NCBI GenBank assembly: GCA_917880885.1
Contig: OU862913.1
Location: 2,294,001 to 2,358,000, forward strand
Origin: Limnephilus marmoratus
Taxonomy: Eukaryota; Arthropoda; Insecta; Trichoptera; Limnephilidae
DNA length: 64,000 nt
Direction of reading: 5' to 3'
Under the pieces are notes generated by a model. That model searched no databases and was not told the DNA's origin. It saw only the letters and a list, made by a program, of their open reading frames with translations. The position numbers and the translations under genes were made by a program. Each line of letters starts with the position of its first letter. The stretch's first letter is position 1. Positions 10,023-20,216 of the stretch are shown here, in pieces.

Positions 10023-10249
10023 TTTCTCACTTCATATTGTAATAGTACAGGGATAGCGCGGTAAAACGTTCTTTGGTTGTTTTTGCATTGTTATTCCCAC
10101 TAAGTACAACAATTCTGGGTTGATTAGAAGAAAATGGCAGAAAGGTCGCATCACTCCACCATTTAGTGTTAAATCTATTCATTCGATCTAACAATGCTAA
10201 ATACACTCATAAACCTAAAAACAAATTAATTATTCATTTGTCTGACAGA

Positions 10250-10347
10250 TATATGTACCGCCGCCCCGAGAACCATTTATTGAATAACCAATACCCCTGC
10301 CGTAGGTCACCCCATGTGGTTCGCAACGATTGGCGACTTAGCGGGGT
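10250..10347 (+). repeat. SINE-A 5' part, interrupted
   Basis: It contains GTACCGCCGCCCCGAGAACC to GGCGACTTAGCGGGGTGAAG. The matching 3' part resumes at 10583. The intervening 235 bp are not recognised. Confidence 0.6.
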
Positions 10348-10582
10348 GAAGTTTTGAAGTGGAAACATATTTAGCGCCGTTGTGATTTTAAACTCAATGA
10401 AATGAAAAAGCGACACTAAAAAGAGACAAACACATAGACCTATAGGACTGCCTAAGAGAATGAGATAGAATAATCGGTCTCCTCTTTGTGCGATGCTTTT
10501 AGCCTCCCCTCTCTTATTTAGGTACTTAAGTTTTCTGAAGGTTTCGCTTCTACCACGTGCTAACTGCTCACGTGTTTCTGCG

Positions 10583-10878
10583 AATCCATTTGCCCACCTT
10601 TTGTTTGGCGGGCCGGATCGCGAGAGACTAAAAACTTTTGAACACTCCAGCCGGACTCTCTCGACCCATCGCCTTGCACCGCAGTGGGAGGGATGGATTC
10701 ATACGTCCGTCACTCCTGAACAAATTGACCCCAGATTCCTACGCTCCCCTCATACCTTTTTCCTTCCCAGAACTTCCTCTCCTTCCTTTCCCTAAAAGGC
10801 CCTCCACACAGCTTCTCCAAAAGCCTCGATGAATTTTTTTCCCTTAAGGTCTCCTTTATGGAGCTACATTTAAAAAAA
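10583..10878 (+). repeat. SINE-A 3' part
   Basis: The copy continues from GGCGGGCCGGATCGCGAGAG to the hairpin tail and A-run. It ends about 100 bp before the 10984 protease exon. Confidence 0.65.
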
Positions 10879-10983
10879 GGATGTTTATATTAATTTACTC
10901 TTCGTATATTTGTTGCAAAAAGTAATGGCACATTTGTTGTCACTGGATAAAACAATCAGTTGGTTTGTTTTTCAACATTTCAG

Positions 10984-11115
10984 ACGACAATGCAGAGACT
11001 GTCTCAGGAGGAGTGCTCCAGAGCAGTTACCACTGACGAGGACTATCACCCTGTCGGCGTTAAACATGACCTGGAGATATGCAGCCGCCCAGTCAACACA
11101 ACTGCGGGGTGTCCG
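10984..11115 (+). CDS. Serine protease homologue, internal exon c
   Basis: The acceptor is ACATTTCAG (AG at 10982-10983) and the donor is GTATGT at 11116. There are 44 codons in phase 0 at both ends. The peptide runs TTMQRLSQEEC, then LEICSRPVNTTAGCP. This fits the S1 region between the 168 and 191 cysteines: L.k.sl..C.......qICA......C.G. Position 189, the S1 specificity-pocket Asp of trypsins, reads as Ala when counted back from the 191-equivalent Cys. The 2.3-kb intron upstream holds SINE-A and SINE-B copies, and the downstream intron is 9.9 kb. The call depends on matching phase, spacing of cysteines and the flanking exons. Confidence 0.78.
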
Positions 11116-11330
11116 GTATGTAACTCATTGTTAACCAAGCTTATTGTATTTTTGTTTTTTTTTTTATTATTTATTCATTTTCCAATAAACATTAATATAA
11201 CAAGAAATGTACAATTTTTCAAATAAGTGTAGAAAACATAGGAGGGCGCCACTGTTGTTCAAATGGCATTGCTAAAAATATAACTCACTTGCTTTTTCTC
11301 GTGGCTTCGCTCGCATGGTATTATTTAACA

Positions 11331-11781
11331 ATTTGGAAGTCGGGTATGGGTACCGCCGCCCGGGATCCATTTATTGGATAACCAACACCCCTGCCACAGG
11401 TCACCCCAAGCGGTTCGCTTCGTTTGGTGACTTAGCAGGGGTGCCCGGGTTCATGGGATGAGGTTTGTCTAGGTCTTGGTGGCGAATACGTTTGCCCAAC
11501 TACTGCGTGGCGGGCTGGATCGGAGGGGACTGATTAAGGGAGGCTTTTTGACCTTTCCAGCCGGATTCTCCCGAAACTTTGCCTTGCACCGCAGTGTGAG
11601 GAATAGATTCATACGTCCGACCCCCAGATTTCTACCCACCCCTCATAACTTTTTCCTTACCATATCTTCTTCTCCTTCCTTTACCTTAAAAAATCCTCCA
11701 CACAGCATCCTCAAAGATGACATAGGCCCCTAAAGAAATTGTTTTCCTCGGTGTCTCCTGTGTGGAGCTAATGTAAAAAAA
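11331..11781 (+). repeat. SINE-A, near full-length
   Basis: The copy runs from ATTTGGAAGTCGGGTATGGG through the hairpin tail to GCTAATGTAAAAAA. It lies in the large last intron of the protease homologue. Confidence 0.75.
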
Positions 11782-11929
11782 GGGGTTTCCCACCCCACCT
11801 CCTCCACTTTCCGTCTCCTGGGAGAGAAAACGTATGATAAATAATTTCATAACGCCAGAACTTACCAATATATATAGCTTATAGATCTCGCAAATAATGT
11901 AGCTTTCTATTAATGAAAGAATTTTTAAA

Positions 11930-12680
11930 ATTCATTCAGTAGTTTTGGCGTGAGAGGGTAACAAACAAACATCCATACAAACTTTCGCCTTCATAATATT
12001 AGTAGGATGGTGGTAATGAAAAGCTGTGCGTGTAACCAACATTTAAAAAAAATAAAATAAGCAAAAAAAGCGAAAAAAATATTTTTTCATTGTAATATAG
12101 ATACCCACTAATTTCAAAATTAGAATTAAAAATCAGAATTACAAAATTTTGTGTAAACATAATGAAGAATAACTTAATTGTAATAAAGTATACGTACCTA
12201 TACAGTACAGTTTATAAATGGCTCTCATTTATTTAATATTAGCTTTAGTACCTAGCGTTGCCCGGGCTTTAGATCATGTCTCTAATTTTAGATCTGAATA
12301 TATTTAACTCATTCAGATCTACAAGTAGTGTTTTCAAACTCACCATTAGTGATTCCTTCCTTTCTATACCTGCCGTTAAACTAAAATTTATTTTTAATTA
12401 AGTGAAAGCAAATCACATTTTAAAACACCATTAAATCAAATTCGTGACATAAAGTAGGTACCTTAACAACGGTGTTTCTTAGATTTAAAAAAAAAAAAAA
12501 TTAAGAACTAAAAAATTTTTTTAAATTGTGATTTACAGTGTTCTACACATTCAGTGATTTTGCGCCTTAAAATAATATTTTAATAGTTAAATTGGTTGTC
12601 AGCCTACAAATTTTGCATTTCCATTATTAATATTATCTACTCCTAATTGACAGACTAAAACACTAACAAAAATGTAGTTA
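11930..12680. other. Small element piece and A+T-rich intron
   Basis: 11930-12010 carries a lepidopteran-style dispersed motif (AGTAGTTTTGGCGTGAGAGG, then ACAAACTTTCGCCTTCATAA). A short GCGTTGCCCGGGC motif near 12255 recalls helitron-like ends. The remainder is A+T-rich with nothing recognised. Confidence 0.35.
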
Positions 12681-13130
12681 CGCAAAGCAGCCGAAGATAG
12701 CTGATATGTGACATTCATTATTGGCGTGCGCCAGAGAATAAAGAACACAAGAAATGCCCTGTGGGCGTGTTTCATGTTCCAAAGGTCTGACTATCATTTG
12801 CTTAAAATATGTTAATACATGTCCTGCAAAATAAAGCAATTCAAATAAGATAGCGATAGACAATGGGAGACAGAGCGCGTGCTAAATAAGTTAAAAAAAA
12901 AATACTAAATCAGTGGCGACATTGGTTGTATCTACATCTGCATGGAAGGCATTTCTATTGTGGGCAAAAAAAATGAAATTATTTGTCTTTGTTTTAGCAC
13001 ATATAATTTATTGAAATGAGTTTATTTAATTTCCGGCACATTCTACATACTCTCAGTATCACCTTAGTGGAAGACCACCATTCGAATAGAAAAATTGGTT
13101 TATAATTAAGTAGGTAAGTATTTAAATACC

Positions 13131-14115
13131 TACTACAAAAGGTGTTAAGCAAGGCTGCGTAATGTCACCATGGTTATTCAATCAATACATGGATAATTGT
13201 ATGCAAGAATTGAAAGATGTGGGATTGGGCGCGAAATTGAATAGTCTGAAAGTATGTTGCCTGTTGAATGCTGATGACGCGGTGCTGATTTCTAACACTA
13301 TGGAAGATCTACAGTCTCTAGTATCTAGGACGAACGAAGTATGTATGAAGAATGAGTTAATGATGAATGTAAGTAAGTCTAAAGTCATGGTGTTTGAAAG
13401 AGAGAGTACGAAAACAGTGTGCGATATAGTTGTGAATGATGAATACTTGGAGCAGGTGGAGAGTTTGTTTATCTGGGTAGTATGTTTACGAGAGATGGGA
13501 AGGCTGATCGAGATATTGAAAGAAGGATAAATGCCGGTAACTCCATTAATGGAGGATTGAATGCCGTTGGAGCTAATAAAAAACCTTCAATAAAAGCGAA
13601 GGTAGCAGTCCACAATGGAGTCCTGGTACCTACCCTGATGTATGGCAGTGAGGCATGGAACTGGCAGAGGAAGGATGAAAGTAAACTGAATGCTGTTGAA
13701 ATGAGATCCCTGAGACGTATGTGTGGTAAAACTATGTATGATCGTGTTAGAAATGTGGATATCCGCAAAGAATGTAAGGCTGATGTAAGTATAATGAGCA
13801 AAATTAAGATAGGGACCCTCAGATGGTTTGGGCACGTAGAGCGAATGAACGAAGAAAGTAGTGTAAAAAGAATATATGATGCAAATGTGAATGGTAGAAG
13901 AAGTCGGGGACGCCCGAGGAAGACATGGCACGATCAAGTGAATCAGATACTTGAGACGGGCCATGTCAAAAGTCAGAATAATAGAAGAGCATGTATGAGA
14001 CGATGTATGAATGTGAGTGAGGCAAAGAGTGTGTGCCAAGACCGAGTTGTTTGGCGGTCCGCCCTCTCTGCCTACCCCTGCGGAGAAACGGCGTGATGGT
14101 TAGTTAGTTAGTTAC
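13131..14115 (+). mobile_element. LINE-C, 5'-truncated with one frameshift
   Basis: This is the 3' third of a non-LTR retrotransposon. The first frame (to 13530) starts at the RT motif GVKQGCVMSPWLFN and includes the active-site region, here LLNADDAVLIS, where FADD is expected. A one-base deletion near 13465 shifts the frame. The second frame (from 13482) continues through MFTRDGKADRD, LMYGSEAWNW, LRWFGHVERM and GRPRKTWHDQVNQ to SAYPCGETA and a TGA at 14094-14096. The 3' end is a (GTTA)n run rather than poly-A. The frameshift and truncation make it inactive. Exact clade was not assigned. Confidence 0.85.
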
Positions 14116-14399
14116 TTAAAAATCTTACGATTTCAGATGAAATCTTGAATACCTATCAGAAAAATGGAATTATACTTTTTTTGAACACGAGGTCTACTAA
14201 CTGTTGAGAGAGGTATTAGTATTAGGTTAGGTTAGATAATGAAGAAAGCACCGAACTGCAATTAGAACCATTGAACATGAATGTAAGCACTGACTAGCTA
14301 CCTCCCCGTATTATAGGCGAAAATAAGGGAAAACTTCACTAAATGGATATGGTTTTAAACTGCTGTATGGCTTTGAAAATAACAAATATATTTTGAATT

Positions 14400-14590
14400 T
14401 TGTAGTTTTTAGTATTTGGGGTGCTATGCCGTGTGTTGTGCTACCCCTTTCTTTAGCCAACGTTTCGGACAGTGTTACAGTGGACATCGTCACATACCTG
14501 TCCTGGTGTTGGACACTGTAACGTTCTTCGAAGCGTTGGCTAATGGAAGTGGCGCAACATGGCAAAACACCCCAAAAATAAATAACGATA
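14400..14590. mobile_element. Fold-back MITE of the GGGGTGTTATGCCGTGTT family
   Basis: The left arm (GGGGTGCTATGCCGTGTG, CTTTAGCCAACGTTTCGGAC) and right arm (GTTGGCTAATGG, CATGGCAAAACACCCC) are inverted. Related copies are at 16655-16850, 44804-44961 and 54235-54285. Confidence 0.65.
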
Positions 14591-14770
14591 ATACTTTAGA
14601 TGACAAAAATCAAAAATCATATCCGATATTCTGGTGTTTTTTAAATATTATTGTCTGAAATTAATGGCTACTTTGTAAAACGACTCGTGAAACTGAAGTT
14701 ACACTCCTTAAAGTAAAGTCAGTGTTGGGCCATTTAGTGATGTTTAATGTTAAAAAAATGGATGTATTTT

Positions 14771-15052
14771 TAATATTTTTTTGGTACATTTACAAACAGG
14801 TATATACATAAAAACAAAAAATATAATAACAAAAAAAAATCGTTTTAATAAAATTTTAAAAATATATTTATGCATAGTGTCTACGGAGATCAACATGAGT
14901 GATTTTACACGAGTTTAAAATACACCCCAAAAACAAATAACGAAAATACTTTTGACCGTGAAAATCTTAAAACGTATCATATTTGTATATATATAAATAT
15001 ATAAACACACATTTACACCCATACATAAATACACACGTACAAACGGGTATAT
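14771..15052. other. A+T-rich intron
   Basis: No feature is recognised. A GTGTTTATATATT-like low-complexity patch lies near 15000. Confidence 0.35.
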
Positions 15053-15408
15053 TCAGGGTGTTAAGGGACGTACTTGACTTACTTTAACCAGTGATTCCTG
15101 ACATTATTTGGAGTAAAAAATGTAAATGAAATTTTGGTCTCTGGTGACTTTTTTTTTTCAAAATTTTTTTCTTCAAAATCAAACTTTTTTTTTTCTTCTG
15201 CACGTCGTCACGGGTCACTTAGCCAACTAACCGACCAACCCCTAACCCCGCCTCCAACTGTCCGACATCTACCATTTTTTAATGTTTTTGTAGAAAAAAT
15301 AAGTTAAAAATACATCAAAAATGTCACCGGAGACAAAAATTTTTATTTCATTTTTTTCTCCAAATAATGTCAGGAATCACTGGCTAAAGTAAGTCAAGTA
15401 CGTCACGT
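15053..15408. mobile_element. Fold-back MITE with ~80-bp inverted arms
   Basis: The left arm begins CAGGGTGTTAAGGGACGTAC and runs through CCAGTGATTCCTGACATTAT. The right arm is its reverse complement, ending TAAGTCAAGTACGTCA. The centre is T- and A-rich. A degenerate copy is at 3484-3800. Confidence 0.75.
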
Positions 15409-15597
15409 AAAGCTGAAGATAGCCGACATGTGACATTCATTATTGGCGTGTGCCATAGAATATAGAAGAAAACAAGATATGCCCTGTGGGCGTGTTTTAT
15501 GATCCAAAAGTCTGACCATTGTTTGCTTAAATTATTATTATAAACGCCCTGTTTAATAATGAAATTCAAATGGTTTTTTTTTTTTTATTTGAATACC

Positions 15598-15995
15598 TTA
15601 CGAGAGTCTCAGCTGCTTCCGTCTGGAACCAATGAGACTATGGCATCCCCAATTGGTTGTATGATGTGAGAATGAAGATAGTGGGATAGGGAAAGAAATG
15701 GGGAAGAGGAAAGTAAGGAAATTTCTGGCTATTTAGATCTGGTCACCAAACATGGCTAAAGCCATTTCTAGCAACGTTTCAATTCTGAATGGTGGTCTTT
15801 TAACATCAAGGCAATACTGAGAGTATCTTCCACTCTGGAACGTGCCGAAAACATACTATATATTATTTTTAATCAATTAATCGTGAAATAACACAAATTA
15901 ATCAAATAAAATTTATTGGCCCACCCTGGGATTCGATCCCGCGACCTTAGGATTGCGAGTCAAGAGCCTTAACGCTCGACCACGCCGGCCGTTAG
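15598..15995 (-). repeat. SINE-B, complete with tRNA-like head
   Basis: Read on the minus strand, the head contains GGCGTGGTCGAGCGTTAAGG and GCGGGATCGAATCCC, at tRNA A- and B-box spacing. The body (GATACTCTCAGTATTGCC) and the 3' segment with GGATGCCATAGTCTCATTGG follow. The tRNA head points to RNA polymerase III transcription. Confidence 0.8.
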
Positions 15996-16190
15996 GGCCA
16001 TCCATAAATTACGTCACACCTTATGGGGGGAGAGTGGAGTAGAGAAGTGGACAAGGGGTATGGGGGGGGTCATCAGCTCTGTAATGTCACGTGTAAAAAA
16101 TATCAAGATGAAAAACTTTTTTAGATGTTAAATTGCAAAATATGTAACGTCACACTAGCGGAGAGGTTGTCTCACAATTGTGACGATGTG
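15993..16190. mobile_element. MITE-like repeat (CCATCCATAAATTACGTCAC end)
   Basis: It starts AGGGCCATCCATAAATTACG and has GACGTAAC near the other end. It is inserted within duplication copy 2 next to the SINE-B. The terminal inverted repeat is imperfect. Confidence 0.4.
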
Positions 16191-16199
16191 ACGTAACTT

Positions 16200-16850
16200 C
16201 AGTATCGTCATTGTTTTTTTTTATTAAATTAGCTTGGAAATCATTTCTAGTATGGGCGCAAATAAGTTTAAAATTAATTGTCTTTGTTCAAGCACATATA
16301 ATTTAATTTAAATGATTTTATTTCATTTCCACATTCTACAGTTGAAGATACTCTCAGTATCACCCTGGTGGAAGTATCACTTCATTCGAATCGAAAAATT
16401 GGCTCATAATTAAGTAGGTAGGTATTTAAGTACCTACTTACAAATCTTACAAATTTTGGCTAAGGGAAAAATGGAAACACATTTTTTTGGACGTGGGGTC
16501 TACTAACTGTTGACTGAACTACTAGTATTAAGTTAGGTTAGGTTGACCTCACCAAACCGCAATTAGAACCATTGTCTGTGAACTTCCACTAAAAGGATAT
16601 GGTTTTAAACCGCTATATGTTTTTGAAAATAACAAATATACATATTTTGAATTTTATCATTATTTATTTTTGGGTGTCGTGCTGTGTAACGCTACCTCCT
16701 TCTTTAGCCAACGTTTCGCACAACGTTACGGTGTCCATCATAACACATCTGTCCTGATGATGGACACTGTTATCCGAAACATTGGATAAGAAGGAGATGG
16801 CGGAACATGGCAAAACACCCCAAAAATAAATAATGAAAACACTTTGGCAT
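16200..16850. repeat. Segmental duplication, copy 2 (middle block)
   Basis: This block matches 12905-13130 joined directly to 14115-14600, so it represents the site without LINE-C. It includes a SINE-B scrap (16325-16390) and a fold-back MITE (16655-16850). Confidence 0.7.
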
Positions 16851-16883
16851 GTTGGGCATTAATGCGACAGGACTCGATTATAC

Positions 16884-16951
16884 TTTTTTTTACATTAGCT
16901 CCACACAGGAGGCACCGAGGAAAACAATTTCCTTAGGGGCCTATGGCATCC
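16884..16951 (-). repeat. SINE-A/LINE-A tail fragment, antisense
   Basis: A poly-T run and the hairpin segment (ACATTAGCTCCACACAGGAG) abut the start of the plus-strand LINE-A at 16952. Confidence 0.6.
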
Positions 16952-17499
16952 TGTACAAATCGCAAGTGCGCTCCACGGTTGAATTTTGCAGCCACCTCTG
17001 GTCTAGAGCTCCAAAATACCTAAAAAAAAAACCCTTGACTCTGTGCAGAAACGGGCGGTCCGTTTGATAGATTCTCCTATCTTAACAGACGGATTGCAAT
17101 ATTTAGTGCATAGGCGTCAGGTGGGAATGCTGTCCTTGTTCTACCGGTATTACAATGGAAGATGCTCCGAGGAACTAGCATCATTGATCCCCTCGGCACC
17201 GGTGCATAGTCGGGAAATACGCCAAACACGCGCCCAACATTTGTACACGGTTGACATTACTCGCATGAGAACGGGTCGTTTCTATGACTCGTTCTTGAGT
17301 TCAACGGCTCGGCTGTGGAACGATTTGCCGGCCTCTGTGTTTCCTCCCTCCTACAACATGGGTCTCTTCAAGACCCATGTTCACTCCTTCCTTTCCTCAA
17401 AAAGACCCTTCACACAGCATCTACAAAGATGACATAGGCCCTGAGGGAAATTATTTTCCTCAGGGCCTCCTGTGTGGAGATAATGTAAAAAAAAAAAAA
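16952..17499 (+). mobile_element. LINE-A 3' fragment
   Basis: The plus strand encodes the C-terminal piece of the same ORF2 as 6467-7004: RSTVEFCSHLWSRAPKYL, then (frame change near 17035) QKRAVRLIDSPIL, LFYRYYNGRCSEELASL, RLWNDLPASVFPPSY and FLSSKRPFTQHL. The copy ends with the hairpin tail (GGCCCTGAGGGAAATTATTT) and a poly-A run at 17487-17499. It is 5'-truncated with no catalytic domain. It gives the clearest view that SINE-A and LINE-A share their terminal ~105 bp. Confidence 0.85.
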
Positions 17500-17863
17500 T
17501 CTTTGAGGATGCTGTGTGGAGTGTTTTTTAAGGGAAAGGAAGGAGAAAAAGATATGGAAAGGAAAAAGGAATGAGGGGTGGGTAGGAATCTGGTGGTCAG
17601 TGTGGGGGTCAGAGTGACGGACGTATAACTATTCTGCACACTGCGGTGCAAGGCGAAGGGTCGGGAGAATCCGGCTGGAGAGGTCAAAAGGCCTCCCTCA
17701 ATCAGTTTCCTCCTATCCAGCCCGCCACGCAGTGGTTGGGCAAACGTATCCGCCACCAAGACTTAGACAAACCTCACCCCATGAACCCGGGTACCACTGC
17801 TAAGTCACCAAACGTAGCGAACTACTTGGGGTGACCTGTGGCAGGGGTGTTGGTTGTCCAATA
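17500..17863 (-). repeat. SINE-A, antisense, tail lost
   Basis: The copy starts TCTTTGAGGATGCTGTGTGG directly after the LINE-A poly-A run. It runs to GTTGGTTGTCCAATACT and lacks both its last ~60 bp and its first ~40 bp. Confidence 0.7.
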
Positions 17864-18189
17864 CTTACTCATTACCAATGAGGTGGCCAAAGTGTGAGAG
17901 CGAGGGTGACCTGACAATTGGTCCGGCGACATTTGGTCCGGCGACAATTGGTGCGGTCGAAAGTTTAGAAGATGTTTTCTTCAAGTATGCAAATAGGATA
18001 TACGGCCGTACAACCAAAGTCGATATACTTATATCTGAGGGCATTTTCAGTGAAAATCCGATGTAAAAATATTTTTACTAATAATTTCGACTCTCCAAAG
18101 TAGCATCCGGCAATCACAAAATACGACATACTTATACGTGCAGTCGGCTTAGCAAAAAAACGCTAAAGATTCCTACTTACATATATTAT

Positions 18190-18410
18190 AACTGTTATAT
18201 CTGAATATAACACAAGAGTCCCAACTGCTCCCAACCATCTCGAACCAGTGAGAATTTGGCATACCCAATTTTGGTTTGGTGTGATGCTGAAGGTAGTGGG
18301 GAGGGGAATGAGATGTGGAAAATGTACCTGGCTATTCAGATATAGTCATCAAACACGGCTAAAGCCATATCAAGTAACGTTACAATTCTAAATGAATACT
18401 GACGAATAGC
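18190..18410 (-). repeat. SINE-B-like body within the left fold-back arm
   Basis: Minus-strand SINE-B sequence (CAAGAGTCCCAACTGCTCCC, then GGTAGTGGGGAGGGGAATG) lies in the left arm. Its inverted partner is at 18850-19070. Confidence 0.55.
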
Positions 18411-18451
18411 AAAATACGATATACTTATATGTGCAATATCTACTTAAGATT

Positions 18452-18694
18452 TAGGAGGCGGATATGTTTACCGCCGCCCGGGAACCATTTAACAAATAAC
18501 CAACACCCCTGCCATAGTCCCATCCCAAATGGTTTGCTACATTTGATGACTGTGTTTACGGGATGAGGTTTGTCTTGGTCTTGGCGGGGGATGCCTTTGC
18601 CCACCTAAGGCATGGCGGACCGGATCAGAACAGACCGGTTGAGGGAGACCTTTTTATCTCTCCAGCCTGACTCTCTCGACCCATCGCCTCGCAG
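18452..18694 (+). repeat. SINE-A 5' fragment at the fold-back centre
   Basis: It runs from TTAGGAGGCGGATATGTTTA to CTCTCTCGACCCATCGCCTC. The 3' half is missing. The flanks are a direct repeat of the fold-back arm. Confidence 0.65.
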
Positions 18695-18849
18695 TGTGGA
18701 AAATTTACCTGGCTATCTATACATCTAGTCACCATACATGGCAAAAGTAATTTCAAATAACATTGCAATTCTGAATGAATACTGACGAATACCAAAATAC
18801 GACATACTTACATGTGCAAGATCTACTTTAGATTTAGGAGGTCGTATTT

Positions 18850-19070
18850 TGCTATTCGTCAGTATTCATTCAGAATTGTAACGTTACTTGAGATGTCTTT
18901 AGCCGTGTTTGATGACTATCTGAATAGCCAGGTACATTTTAAATATTTTCCCCTCCCTACTACCTTCAGCATCACACCATACCGAAATTGGGGATGCCAT
19001 AGTCTCACTGGCTCGAGACGGTTGGGAGCAGTTGGGACTCTTGTGTTATATTCAGATATACAAGTTATAT
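18850..19070 (+). repeat. SINE-B-like body within the right fold-back arm
   Basis: Plus-strand partner of 18190-18410: GATGCCATAGTCTCACTGGC, GACGGTTGGGAGCAGTTGG. Confidence 0.55.
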
Positions 19071-19814
19071 TATGCGTAAGTCTTAAGCGTTTTTTTGATA
19101 AGCTGACTGCACGTATAAGTATGTCGTATTTTGTGATTGCCGTACGCTACTTCGGAGAGTCTAAATTATTAGTAAAAATAAGTTTATAACGGATTTTCTC
19201 TGAAGATGCCTTCAGATATAAGCCTGCAGATATGTAAGGCCGTATATCCTCTTTGCATACTTACTTCAAGAAAACATCTTCAAAACTTTTGACCGGACCA
19301 ATTGTCGCCGGACCAATTGTCGCCGGACCAATTGTCGCCGGACCAAATGTCAGCCGGACCAAATGTCGCCGGATCAACTGTCATGGAACCGTCGCGTCAG
19401 CGTGAACTATAAAAAGCGGTTGCGATTCACAGACTCTACGTTTATTGACAAAAGATTACATATCGGTTACTCGAACATGACACTGCAAAAATATTTCAGA
19501 AGGGTTTTCGAATATGCTAGAACGCCAGCGAGCCGCTTCAAGAGAGCGCGTACAAAGGAATGAATTTACTTGCCGGCCAATTACGGCCGGTGAGCGCTGT
19601 CGACGCTCAGTGGTGCCATAGCAAAAAATAATGTATATGGCTAAAAAAAATGCGCTCGCTGTCATTCACTATAACACTTTGGCTGTAAAAATCTAAAATC
19701 ATATCTGATATTACACATTTTTTCACATAGTACTCACCACACCCCAAATAATAAGGTATTATCTGAAATTAAAGACTAGTTTGTTATACGACTCCTGAAA
19801 CTGATGTTAAAGCA

Positions 19815-20216
19815 AGTCACACACAGTTATAAAAGATAAACGATGATCGCACGCTAAATAACGCTCTTCATACAATCCCATCAGACCTGTCACACAAGCG
19901 GTTTATGCGCTGAACAACGACAGACAATACAAATCTTATGCCGTAACCGCTACTCAAGCGATATACGAAAAGATATGCAACCCCCTCTCTGCCATAAACA
20001 GGAGAGGGGGGATCATTTTAATTACGGAGCTGCCAAATTGACAGATTCAGTATTTGTACTTTTAAATGAATTTATTTTTCTTCGGAAATGGAAATTCGTG
20101 GTAGCTCTCTAATTCATCTGACCCTCTCTCTTACCATATATGAAGAAATATTTCATATCGTCGAGTTAACAGATATCTGCTCGCGCTTTTATAGCTGTGT
20201 GGGACACCAACATTAA
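19815..20216. mobile_element. TTAA-flanked MITE
   Basis: This ~400-bp insertion splits duplication copy 2. Near its ends are CACACAGTTATAAAAG and, inverted, CACACAGCTATAAAAG. TTAA lies at both junctions, which suggests a piggyBac-type target, but the terminal few bases do not pair well. Confidence 0.45.

Larger units (their letters stand above)
12683..14770. repeat. Segmental duplication, copy 1
   Basis: Ordered blocks of this stretch recur at 15405-15560, 16200-16850 and 19685-20280. One shared landmark is GACATTCATTATTGGCGTG. A LINE-C insertion at 13131-14115 is present only here. Confidence 0.7.
17905..19390. mobile_element. Fold-back element with 15-bp tandem repeats at its ends
   Basis: The left arm (about 17905-18453) and right arm (about 18785-19390) are inverted copies. 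The outermost part of each arm is a tandem of ACAATTGGTCCGGCG (15 bp), with about three units on the left and about six on the right. Inside the arms lie shared stretches such as GAAGATGTTTTCTTCAAGTA and a SINE-B-like body. A SINE-A fragment (18452-18694) and a direct repeat of ~140 bp (18317-18453 against 18697-18840) occupy the centre. No transposase is visible. The structure recalls Drosophila FB elements, though homology to them is not claimed. Confidence 0.75.
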
